From an uncultured Eubacteriales bacterium (lineage in GTDB: Bacteria; Bacillota; Clostridia; Oscillospirales; Acutalibacteraceae), in the NCBI GenBank assembly GCA_934630995.1, contig CAKTXU010000115.1, positions 1 through 6,292 on the forward strand: 6,292 bases of DNA, given 5' to 3'. The notes below the pieces were generated by a model. The model saw only the letters and a program-made list of their open reading frames with translations. It had not been told where the DNA came from and made no database searches. Positions 1-6,272 of this stretch are shown here, in pieces. The position numbers were made by a program, and so were the translations under genes. Every line of letters starts with the position of its first letter. Within the stretch, counting starts at the first letter, position 1.

Positions 1-1
1 G

Positions 2-517
2 CATGAGACAACCAAAACGGACGACAATGATTTTTCCCGGATCGTCCGGGAGCATTCCCGGTTGATTTTTACCGTTTGCTACCGCCTGGTGCACGACTAC
101 CAGGAAGCGGAAAACCTGACCCAGGAGACCTTCCTCACCGCCTACCGCGCCATCGGGCGATTCCAGGGTACCAACTATAAGCCATGGCTCATCCGGATTG
201 CCGCCAACAAAGCCAAGGACTGGCTGAAAAGCGCCTACCATGCCACCACGGAGCCTGCCGGGCCGGAGGAGCTGGCCGGCTTTGCCGCCCCTTCTGCCTA
301 TGATGATCTGGAGGCGCAGGAAACCCGCCGGGAGGTGGAGGCCGCCTGCGAATCCCTCCCGGAGCCGTATCGGGAGGTGGCCCGTCTCCGCTTCCTGGAG
401 GACAGAACATACGAGGAAATCGCCGGCCGGCTCGGCCGGCCGCTGAAAACGGTGCAGACCCAGGGCCATCGTGCCAGGGAAAAGCTACGCACCCTGCTGA
501 AGGAGGAATTGCCATGA
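2..517 (+). CDS. ECF-type RNA polymerase sigma factor (5' end cut by window edge)
   Basis: Extracytoplasmic-function (sigma-70 family) sigma factor that directs RNA polymerase to its own regulon. The frame is open to the left edge, giving 171 visible residues. A TTG at 62 lies inside the sigma-2 region, so it is not the start: the upstream codons add FSRIVREHSR directly before LIFTVCYRLV, a normal region 2.1. The base at position 1 would be the third base of a codon, so an ATG spanning the edge is possible and would give the usual ECF length of about 172. Sigma-2 covers roughly residues 11-88, with the DYQEAENLTQETF core and the PWLIRIAANKAKDWL helix. Sigma-4 covers roughly 108-170, with the SLPEPYREVARLRFLE helix and a helix-turn-helix RTYEEIAGRLGRPLKTVQTQ followed by HRAREKLR. 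The stop overlaps the anti-sigma start by 4 bp (ATGA), the usual coupled arrangement. The promoter lies outside the window. The exact ECF group is not assigned. Confidence 0.93.
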   Translation, partial: HETTKTDDNDFSRIVREHSRLIFTVCYRLVHDYQEAENLTQETFLTAYRAIGRFQGTNYKPWLIRIAANKAKDWLKSAYHATTEPAGPEELAGFAAPSAYDDLEAQETRREVEAACESLPEPYREVARLRFLEDRTYEEIAGRLGRPLKTVQTQGHRAREKLRTLLKEELP

Positions 518-1083
518 CAGAAAAACAACGGTCCCGTCCGGAAACCAAGGCGCTGGATCCAGCCTGGTTCGACGGCGGCCATCTGTCGGCTGTGGCCATC
601 GGGCTGCTGGCGGAAGGTTCGCTGTCAGACAGGGATGCTGTTCTCCTTCTCAGCCATCTGGAGGCCTGCCCGGCCTGCATGGACGCCTATATCGCCGCCG
701 TCTCCGCCGCAGAGCCTGAGGAAGCGCCGCCGGAGCTGTCCGAGCGGATTTTGGCCGCCGTGGCGGAGGAAGCCGCCGCCCCGCTCCACACCCCGCCCAC
801 TTCCCGCCGCCGCGCGGCGTTGCGGGTGCTCCAGCTTTCCGTGGCCGTCTGCCTGACCATGCTGCTCTTTTTCAGCGGGGTGTTTGAATTTCTGGGCAAG
901 AGCTCCCGGGCCTATATGGACAGAATCAGCCTTCGTACAGAGGAGCAGACAACCTCGGCCCCCCCTAAAGCGCCGGGAGAGAGCGGCTGGGAGAAATTTT
1001 CCGCCGGTTTTGCGGGCGGCTTTGAAACGTTAGTCAATCAATTTAATGCTTTATTTACAGGAGATGAGCGCCATGAGTCTTGA
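514..1083 (+). CDS. Zinc-binding membrane anti-sigma factor (ZAS / zf-HC2 type)
   Basis: Predicted anti-sigma factor, 189 aa, that would hold the upstream ECF sigma factor at the membrane. Residues 48-55 read HLEACPAC, the H-x3-C-x2-C signature of zinc-containing anti-sigma (ZAS) domains. H23 lies 25 residues before H48, close to the spacing of the fourth zinc ligand in characterised ZAS proteins. A PPELSERILAAV stretch (about 72-83), common after this domain, leads to a basic patch SRRR (97-100). One membrane helix follows at about 104-127, then a tail of about 60 residues outside the membrane. This is the expected N-in, single-pass topology. The start is fixed by AGGAGGA at 501-507, 6 nt before ATG, and by the 4-bp overlap with the sigma gene. 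Whether zinc release (redox), proteolysis or another signal frees the sigma factor cannot be read from the sequence. Confidence 0.9.
   Translation: MTEKQRSRPETKALDPAWFDGGHLSAVAIGLLAEGSLSDRDAVLLLSHLEACPACMDAYIAAVSAAEPEEAPPELSERILAAVAEEAAAPLHTPPTSRRRAALRVLQLSVAVCLTMLLFFSGVFEFLGKSSRAYMDRISLRTEEQTTSAPPKAPGESGWEKFSAGFAGGFETLVNQFNALFTGDERHES
1059..1063 (+). promoter_or_regulatory. Shine-Dalgarno deciding the start of the third gene
   Basis: AGGAG lies 9 nt before the ATG at 1073. Two other in-frame ATGs exist, at 1046 and 1064. The first has only AT-rich sequence before it, and the second sits directly against the AGGAG, too close to use it. The site therefore supports 1073 as the start and lies inside the end of the anti-sigma gene. 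Confidence 0.7.
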
Positions 1084-1825
1084 CAATAACAGCCCTTACG
1101 CCCCTCCCGCGGGAGTCCCGGGAACGCCTCCCTCCCCGCCGCCCTATCAGGCGCCGCCTCAGACGCCCCCCCGTCCTGCGGCGGTCTATGTCCAGCCGCC
1201 GGTGAAGCGGACGAAAAACAAGTTTTGGACCGTGGTGTGGTCCCTGATTCCCGGCGCGGGGCAGATGTATCAGGGACAGATGAAAAAGGGCATATCCCTG
1301 ATGCTGCTGTTTGCGGGTATCATCGCCGTGGCCGCCTTCACTTATCTGGCGATCCTGACTTTCCTTCTGCCGGTCATCTGGTTCTACAGCTTCTTCGACG
1401 CCCTCAACCGGATCAATATGAGTGTGGAGGAGCTGCAGACCCTGCCCGATGAATGGATGTTTTCCTCCCGCTTGTCCGCATTGGAGGAAAAGGGAAAGGG
1501 AAGCAAGACTCTGGGCCGCCTTTTCGGCAGCCGGCATCTGATTATCGGCTGGTGCATCGTGATTTTCTCCATTTGGCTCTTCCTCAAGCTGCTCCTGAGC
1601 GGCGGTTCCTATTATTCCATCGGCAGGCTGCTGCCCGACGGGGTCTACGCCGTGCTGCGGGGCATCACCGACGTGGCGCCCTCCCTTCTTATACCCGTTA
1701 TTTGCATCGCGCTGGGGATTAAGCTGATAACCGGGGACAGGGCGCCCCGAAGGGATGAGCCGGCGCCGAAAACCTATGACGAATACACCATCCCGGAGGA
1801 AGCCCCCGGAAAGGAGGAGAACTGA
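1073..1825 (+). CDS. Proline-rich multi-pass membrane protein of the sigma operon, function unknown
   Basis: A 250-residue integral membrane protein. The first 43 residues hold about 16 prolines in PP/PPP clusters, likely a disordered cytoplasmic tail, followed by a basic stretch KRTKNK. Then comes a conserved-looking WSLIPGAGQMYQGQMKKG segment (about 56-73). IPGAGQMY-G with a basic turn is typical of TM2-like small membrane domains in Firmicutes. Hydrophobic segments lie at about 74-94, 92-111 (ending FFDALNRIN), 156-176 and 204-219. The loop at about 115-155 is hydrophilic. The C-terminal tail is charged. The start at 1073 is chosen from its Shine-Dalgarno, and the gene overlaps the anti-sigma gene by 11 bp. 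Being third in a sigma/anti-sigma operon suggests a role in sensing or in the envelope response, but that is inference from position only. I cannot name a family with confidence; a distant TM2-domain relation is possible. Confidence 0.82.
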   Translation: MSLDNNSPYAPPAGVPGTPPSPPPYQAPPQTPPRPAAVYVQPPVKRTKNKFWTVVWSLIPGAGQMYQGQMKKGISLMLLFAGIIAVAAFTYLAILTFLLPVIWFYSFFDALNRINMSVEELQTLPDEWMFSSRLSALEEKGKGSKTLGRLFGSRHLIIGWCIVIFSIWLFLKLLLSGGSYYSIGRLLPDGVYAVLRGITDVAPSLLIPVICIALGIKLITGDRAPRRDEPAPKTYDEYTIPEEAPGKEEN

Positions 1826-2784
1826 TGGAAATCCATACCTATAAGCCTGAGGATACCCAGTCGATTGTGGACGCCGTTCCTCCCTCCCCGCGTCCCCCGG
1901 CGCCGGTTCCGCCGTCTTTCCCCATGCAGAAGCCTCCCCGCCGGGTGGGCACCTTTACCCTGGGCGTGACTCTGGTGCTTTTGGGAATTCTGGTTCCCCT
2001 GGCTCTGGTGCTGGGCGGCAAGGCCTGGAGGCTGCTTCTGCTGGCTCCAGTCGTGCTGCTCTGTCTGGGAGTGGAAATCCTGGTCTATGCCGTCCGCTTC
2101 AAAAGCGAACGTTTCCGCTACGACGGGCTGTCCATCTTCATGGTGGTGGCCATCACCTTTGTGACCCTGCTGGGTTCGCTGATTGCGCCTGTCGCAGCCA
2201 ATGCGTCGGATTATGCCGATAAATCCTATCAGGCCCGTCAAACGCTGACCCGTCAGCTGGAGGAGGCTGTCGCGGCCTCCGGGGCGGCAGGCGACATCCA
2301 TGTATACGAGTCTTACGGGGAGTATGGTTGGGCCTACTTTTTCCGAGGTGTCGATGAGGAAACGCCTCTGAGGATGACGGCGCAGATCCGCCTCTCCTCC
2401 CTGGGCGGTGACGACACCGATGTGCGGGAGCAGGTTGAAACCGTTTTTGCCGCGCTGGCCGCTGCCGCAGGCAGGGCCGGGAATGCCGATGAGCTGTATC
2501 TGCGGTACCAGGAGGAAACGGAGAAGGCGGTCGTCTATTACAGAGCCGATATTTACGGTGCGGAGGCTATCCGCGGTGTTGATAAATCGGGAATTCACAA
2601 CCGTCTGCAGGTAGAGGAGCACAGCAAGCAGACGGAGGAGTCCCCCGCGACAACCCTGCCGGCGCCGCCCCCGTCGTCTTCCGCGACCACCCCGACAGTC
2701 TCTCCCACGGCCGGCAGAAGCGCCGCCGAGCGGGAATGGCTTCCCGCTTTTGAACGGCTTCTCCGCGCCGTGACGGCAAGATAA
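1825..2784 (+). CDS. Three-helix membrane protein with extracytoplasmic domain, sigma operon, function unknown
   Basis: A 319-residue protein and last gene of the operon. The start ATG overlaps the previous stop by one base (TGATG), and AGGAGG at 1812-1817 lies 7 nt upstream. Residues 19-38 contain 11 prolines, matching the proline-rich tail of the preceding protein. Membrane helices lie at about 43-63, 68-91 and 102-125. The paired pattern LGVTLVLLGILVPL then LAPVVLLCLGVEIL recalls the short helix pairs of LiaI/LiaF-like and DUF5668-like envelope proteins, but I do not claim homology. The loop between helices 2 and 3 (RFKSERFRYD) is strongly basic, so the positive-inside rule puts it in the cytoplasm and the last 190 or so residues outside. 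That domain has mixed alpha/beta character to about residue 265, then a Thr/Ser/Pro linker (about 275-300) and a final helix (EREWLPAFERLLRAV). It could be a signal-sensing partner of the anti-sigma factor. This is inference. Confidence 0.82.
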   Translation: MEIHTYKPEDTQSIVDAVPPSPRPPAPVPPSFPMQKPPRRVGTFTLGVTLVLLGILVPLALVLGGKAWRLLLLAPVVLLCLGVEILVYAVRFKSERFRYDGLSIFMVVAITFVTLLGSLIAPVAANASDYADKSYQARQTLTRQLEEAVAASGAAGDIHVYESYGEYGWAYFFRGVDEETPLRMTAQIRLSSLGGDDTDVREQVETVFAALAAAAGRAGNADELYLRYQEETEKAVVYYRADIYGAEAIRGVDKSGIHNRLQVEEHSKQTEESPATTLPAPPPSSSATTPTVSPTAGRSAAEREWLPAFERLLRAVTAR

Positions 2785-2799
2785 AGCCGCCAGGGCATA

Positions 2800-2846
2800 A
2801 AAAGAACACCGGCAGGCCGCATTTGCTGGCCTGCCGGTGTTCTTTT
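2800..2846 (+). terminator. Strong rho-independent terminator, symmetric and possibly bidirectional
   Basis: A perfect 19-bp inverted repeat: 2800-2818 pairs with 2828-2846 around a 9-nt loop (2819-2827). The arms begin with AAAA and end with TTTT around a GC-rich core (CACCGGCAGGCC), 15 nt after the stop codon of the last sigma-operon gene. A four-base A tract on the other side means it could also stop transcription arriving from the - strand operon. The T tract forms part of the stem and is short, which is the only weak point. Confidence 0.88.
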
Positions 2847-2848
2847 GC

Positions 2849-3154
2849 CGGGCATCAGCAGGGAAAACAGGAGGCCGCCGTATTTCTCCGGCTGATAGAG
2901 GAAGCTCTCCTCTGGCGAAGAGAACGGCCTACGGGGTCAACCTGTCTGTATCTCGTCAAGACAAAATGCATGGGAATAATCCAATAAACGACAGAGTGTT
3001 TGCAGATGGCGATTCACGCTGTGCTGCGGGGGAGTGAATGCGCCGCGGCCACTGATAGAATTCAGACCGCGTCCGTCGTTCTGTCAACGCGCAGCTTAGC
3101 TGGCGCAGACCTGTATGGAAGCGTTTGAGGAGGCGCATGGGGAGCTGAGGATAG
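2849..3154. other. Convergent intergenic region with no recognisable gene
   Basis: About 300 bp between the two convergent operons. Open frames on both strands here are short (60-66 codons), lack Shine-Dalgarno sequences and show no protein-like pattern. Base composition is less GC-rich around 2955-3000 than in the flanking genes. The only structure I see is a small nested inverted repeat: AGGCCG at 2872-2877 with CGGCCT at 2925-2930, enclosing AGAGGA at 2897-2902 with TCCTCT at 2908-2913. There is no tRNA, riboswitch, CRISPR repeat or clear promoter. It may be spacer, a decayed gene or a dispersed repeat. The window alone cannot decide. Confidence 0.5.
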
Positions 3155-3201
3155 GCGCCCCCCGGTCCCCCGTATTGTGATTTACGGGGACGGGGGGGCG
3201 C
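3155..3201 (-). terminator. GC-rich stem-loop after the permease gene, possible terminator
   Basis: The arms 3155-3174 and 3183-3201 pair imperfectly: nine base pairs of GCGCCCCCC, one mismatch, six of GTCCCC, one bulged C and three of GTA, around an 8-nt loop. On the - strand it begins 7 nt after the permease stop codon, the normal place for a terminator. No U tract follows it on that strand, so it may act as a weak terminator or as a 3' end stabiliser, with the symmetric hairpin at 2800-2846 as back-up. Confidence 0.55.
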
Positions 3202-3208
3202 GGTGATT

Positions 3209-5401
3209 TTAGCCCATCAGCGGCTCTCGAAGCGAATCCGGCAGATCCTCCAGTGGGAGAACACGGTAAAGGTGCTGTGGCTGAATCTTTCCGTCGCTGT
3301 CGGGAGCCAGGTATACCAGCTCGGCAATGACCACGGGACGGCTGGCATAAAAGCTGTGCCGCAGGGCGGGGAGCAGGGCGTTCACCTGTACCGCGTCCAG
3401 CTCTAGGGTGGGAACGGCCTTGTTTTTCAGGGAGTAGGGTACTATATACGGCCGCAGATTCTGCAAATACAGATCCTGTGCGTCGGTGAGAACGGCGGGA
3501 TCGCAGTAATAAAGAGTGCCGCCCTCAAAAACGACGGGATCCGGCGCGACAGGAAGCAGCACCCGTTCTTCAAGATAGGCGATAGTATGGGAAAAGGCGT
3601 CGGTGAGGAGCACGGTCGTCAGCGTATGCGCGTTCAGGCTGGCGCCAAAGGTCAGCACCGCCTTGGCGGGTCTGTCGGGGAAATAGCGATCGTCGAGGCT
3701 CTGAGAGGCGAAATCGGCCAGCAGGGCGTCGGCCAGGGCTGCCCGATCGGCGGCTTCCAGGGGCAGCTCTTCCGCTGTTTCTCCCCAGCTATACGTATCC
3801 ACAAAGGTGTCCGTATGGAGATAAACCGAAGTATTGACGGCTTCCCGCACCCGATTTTCCAATTGCTCCCGGAAGGCGTCAGTGGTGTCCAGCGCCAGCA
3901 GCTTTTCCTCCAGCCCCAGGGTGATGTGGTCGTAAATCCGGATCATCCTTTTGCCGTTTTTAAGGGAATACCGCAGGGCGATAGGCTGGGCGATCGCCGT
4001 GTCCCCATAGGACATACCCGCCCTGCCCGTGACGGTGGGACGGCCCAGGGCGATCAGCTCCCGGTGAAGGGACAGCACGGTTTCCACATCCTCCGGGCTT
4101 TCGACCAGGAGAGGCGCCACGAAATTGCTGCCCATGACGCGGTATGCGGAAATATATTGGACGTTGCCCCGGTAGGTGATTTCCACAGATTCGACGTCCG
4201 CTGCCGCGGGAAGCCGGGAGGAGAAACCAAAGCCCCCGGCGGCGAGGATAACCGAAGCGGTCAGCAAAGCGCCCAGGGAAATGGGCAGGGAGAGCAGGCT
4301 CCCCCGTATCCTCCGGAGGCCCCGGAAGGCGGCGAGGCAGGAAATCCCCCATACCAGGGTGAAGGCCAGGGCAGCCAGCAGCAGAAGGAGCCAGACAGGC
4401 AGGTTTGCGAAAAGCAGCAGCGCGAAGGCAGTCATTCCCAGCAGTACGGCGGTGCCGGTGCCCAGGGCCCGGCAGCGGCCGGCGAAGCCGGACAGCTCCC
4501 CAGGCCGGCGGAGAAAGAGCCGCCAGGCCAGCAGGGCGGCCCCGACAGCGATCCCCAGCCAGAGCAGGGGCACCCACCAATTGACGCCAGGCCAGTCGGC
4601 GGTTTCGCTCCCGGAAAATGTGCCCATGCGGGACACATATTTGGCTGAGAACATAAAGGGGCCGAAAACATCGGATTGCTCACACAGACAGGAGGTATAC
4701 CCGGGGAGCCAATCGTTGGAGAATGAATATCCCGTGGAGGAGGCTATGGGGCTGGAGCTGGCGTCGAAGGGGGAGCCGGGCAGAAGTGCCCGGCAGAGGC
4801 TGCCCGCCGCCAAACCCAGCAGATGGGGCGCTCCCAGCAGCACACCGGTGTAGACCACGCTCTCCAGCAGGGTGCCGCAGAGGGTGCAGACCAGCGCGCA
4901 GAAGGTATAGGGCACCAGCACCGCCGCAAAGAGCATGACGGCCAAATAGAGGCTGTTGGCCACCAGACGGAGACACACCCCGAGCGCCGCTGCATTAATA
5001 GAAAAGGAGGCGGCCACGCCGAGGAGCACGCCGGCGGCAGGGCCCAGCAGGCCGAAGAGAAACCGCTGCCGGAACAGCCGGGTGCGGCTGACGCCCAGGG
5101 AGAAATACGCCGCGGCTGATCGGGCGCGGAAAAGGAAGCCAAAGAGGAGCAGGGCCGACACAACCCCCATAACGGCTGGCCCCAAAGCCAGCGGCGGCTG
5201 GCTGTCCTGGGCGAACAGGTGATATATTCCCCCGGTTGTCAGCACCGGATCGGCGTCCGGCCCGAAGACGGAAAAGAGAGAGACTGGGAGAAAAAAGAGG
5301 AAGAAGAGGACGCAGGCCGCGGGAAGGAACCAGAACTGCCGCAGCAGGGCGCGGCGGGAGTGGGCGGAAACCCGCTTGTCAGAAGAGGCCGGTGAGATCA
5401 T
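3209..5401 (-). CDS. ABC-2-type transporter permease with large extracytoplasmic C-terminal domain
   Basis: Membrane subunit of an ABC transporter, partner of the ATPase encoded just upstream. From the start at 5401 it has 730 residues. Hydrophobic segments lie at about 24-46, 75-91, 114-137, 151-176, 183-201, 275-293, 314-331, 334-358 and 372-393. A loop of about 70 residues (about 202-274) holds a CLC pair. The RGLRRIRGS loop before the last helix is basic and so cytoplasmic, which puts the soluble tail (about 394-730) outside. The tail includes PLLVESPEDVETVLSLHREL (about 430-449), resembling permeases annotated with DUF6449-type C-terminal domains; that family name is from memory. An alternative start at 5422 would add seven residues (MKWRRRS). 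Both have Shine-Dalgarnos, and 5401 is preferred because the upstream one is explained by conserved ATPase codons. The gene overlaps the ATPase by 23 bp. The substrate is unknown. A role in envelope or peptide-antibiotic stress, as for YtrBC-like systems, is plausible. Confidence 0.85.
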   Translation of the reverse strand: MISPASSDKRVSAHSRRALLRQFWFLPAACVLFFLFFLPVSLFSVFGPDADPVLTTGGIYHLFAQDSQPPLALGPAVMGVVSALLLFGFLFRARSAAAYFSLGVSRTRLFRQRFLFGLLGPAAGVLLGVAASFSINAAALGVCLRLVANSLYLAVMLFAAVLVPYTFCALVCTLCGTLLESVVYTGVLLGAPHLLGLAAGSLCRALLPGSPFDASSSPIASSTGYSFSNDWLPGYTSCLCEQSDVFGPFMFSAKYVSRMGTFSGSETADWPGVNWWVPLLWLGIAVGAALLAWRLFLRRPGELSGFAGRCRALGTGTAVLLGMTAFALLLFANLPVWLLLLLAALAFTLVWGISCLAAFRGLRRIRGSLLSLPISLGALLTASVILAAGGFGFSSRLPAAADVESVEITYRGNVQYISAYRVMGSNFVAPLLVESPEDVETVLSLHRELIALGRPTVTGRAGMSYGDTAIAQPIALRYSLKNGKRMIRIYDHITLGLEEKLLALDTTDAFREQLENRVREAVNTSVYLHTDTFVDTYSWGETAEELPLEAADRAALADALLADFASQSLDDRYFPDRPAKAVLTFGASLNAHTLTTVLLTDAFSHTIAYLEERVLLPVAPDPVVFEGGTLYYCDPAVLTDAQDLYLQNLRPYIVPYSLKNKAVPTLELDAVQVNALLPALRHSFYASRPVVIAELVYLAPDSDGKIQPQHLYRVLPLEDLPDSLREPLMG

Positions 5402-6272
5402 GCTGCGTCTCCTCCATTTCATACAAGAATACCTCCTCCAGGGTGAGGGGGAAGGTCTCCAGCAGCAGGGGATTCAAAGCCCGCAGGGCCGCTTCCGCCT
5501 CGCCGTCGTCCCGGATGGTGATGGTGACAATGTTGCCGGACAGGGAATAGTCGCGGTGGTTGAGGGAGGCGAAGGCATCCTCCCCCACCGGATAATCGAA
5601 GACCAGGCGGTATTTGCGCAGCTCGGTCTGGATATCGTCCATAGCGCGGTCGTAGGCCACGGTATGGTTGTCGAGGAGGAGGACGTGGTCGCATAGGTTT
5701 TCCAGCTCGGGGAGGTTGTGGGAGGAGATGAGGACGGAGGCCTCCTTCTCCGCGATATATTCGAGCAGGACCTGCCGGAGGAGGTGGCGCTTGGCGGGGT
5801 CGAGGCCGTCGAAGGATTCATCGAGGAGAAGGACGCGGGGCTGACAGGCGAGGGCGATAATGAGAAAGGCCTGGCGCTGCATACCCTTAGAAAAGCTGAG
5901 CAGGCGCTTCTTGGGGTCGAGGTCGAAGAGGGAGGTGAGCTTGTCGAAGGTCAGCTGGTTCCAGGAGGGGAAAAAACCAGCGTAGAAGGCGGCGGTGCCC
6001 CGGAAGGAGGACTGGGGAAGACTGTAGGGGTCGTCGGGGAGGAAGAAAACGGCGCGGCGGACCGCTTCGTTGTCGAGGTGAGGGCTGCCGTCGAGGAGCA
6101 CCTGTCCGCAGTCGGCGCGGAGGACGTCGGCGGCGATTTTGAGGAGGGTGGTTTTGCCGGCCCCGTTGTGGCCAACGAGGCCGCAGATGGAGCCGTTTTC
6201 CACGGAAAAGGAGACGTCCTCCAGCGCCGCGGTGCCGTCGAAGGACTTGGAGATATGGTCAATGGTCAGCAT
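5379..6272 (-). CDS. ABC transporter ATP-binding protein (ABC-2 / YtrB-like)
   Basis: Nucleotide-binding subunit that powers the downstream permease, 297 aa, cytoplasmic. Walker A is GHNGAGKTT (34-42). The Q-loop region reads FFLPDDPYSLP (about 76-86), with acidic residues where glutamine is usual. The signature is LLSFSKGMQRQ (124-134), a variant of LSGGQ common in ABC-2 type ATPases. Walker B is VLLLDE (147-152) with catalytic E152, the D-loop is GLDP (156-159) and the switch histidine is H185 in SSHNLPELE. Residues after about 205 form the accessory C-terminal region seen in BcrA/YtrB-like ATPases, including TLEEVFL (277-283). The start at 6272 gives a normal N-terminus (MLTIDHISKSFDG). 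The Shine-Dalgarno before it is weak (AAGGGCGGG, well upstream). Only 20 bases lie beyond, so any regulator, often GntR-type in such loci, is outside the window. Leucine codon use changes within the gene. Confidence 0.94.
   Translation of the reverse strand: MLTIDHISKSFDGTAALEDVSFSVENGSICGLVGHNGAGKTTLLKIAADVLRADCGQVLLDGSPHLDNEAVRRAVFFLPDDPYSLPQSSFRGTAAFYAGFFPSWNQLTFDKLTSLFDLDPKKRLLSFSKGMQRQAFLIIALACQPRVLLLDESFDGLDPAKRHLLRQVLLEYIAEKEASVLISSHNLPELENLCDHVLLLDNHTVAYDRAMDDIQTELRKYRLVFDYPVGEDAFASLNHRDYSLSGNIVTITIRDDGEAEAALRALNPLLLETFPLTLEEVFLYEMEETQHDLTGLF
5409..5415 (-). promoter_or_regulatory. Shine-Dalgarno for the preferred permease start
   Basis: On the - strand, positions 5415 to 5409 read GGAGGAG, with 7 nt between its end and the ATG at 5401-5399. 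A second AGGAGG at 5437-5432 sits 9 nt before the other candidate ATG (5422-5420). That one falls exactly on the codons for L-E-E-V-F near the ATPase C-terminus, a motif commonly conserved in this ATPase family. It may therefore be a by-product of coding rather than a ribosome binding site. Confidence 0.5.

Noticed and set aside
3..60. ATG at position 3 as a start for the first gene
   Set aside because: It is in a different frame from the sigma factor and reaches a stop at 58-60 (ggt tga), so it cannot be the sigma start.
422..440. Perfect 8-bp inverted repeat GCCGGCCG / CGGCCGGC in the sigma gene
   Set aside because: It is explained by codons for G-R-L-G-R-P in the region 4 helix-turn-helix in GC-rich DNA, with only a 3-nt loop. 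No regulatory role is needed.
1774..2622. A 282-codon open frame on the - strand across the last sigma-operon gene
   Set aside because: It lies antisense to a well-supported gene with a good Shine-Dalgarno and operon coupling. Its protein is rich in H, Q, G and R with no recognisable domain, which is typical of a shadow frame in GC-rich DNA.
2837..3037. A 66-codon + strand frame beginning in the terminator arm
   Set aside because: It starts within the hairpin, has no Shine-Dalgarno and its sequence looks random.
2956..3138. A 60-codon - strand frame in the intergenic spacer
   Set aside because: There is no convincing ribosome binding site and no recognisable motif. It could be a decayed gene remnant but the sequence does not support calling one.
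3587..4648. A 353-codon open frame on the + strand inside the permease gene
   Set aside because: It is antisense to the permease coding sequence, and its protein is low-complexity G/Q/P/E-rich with no fold-like pattern. The permease frame has clear membrane helices and a coupled start.
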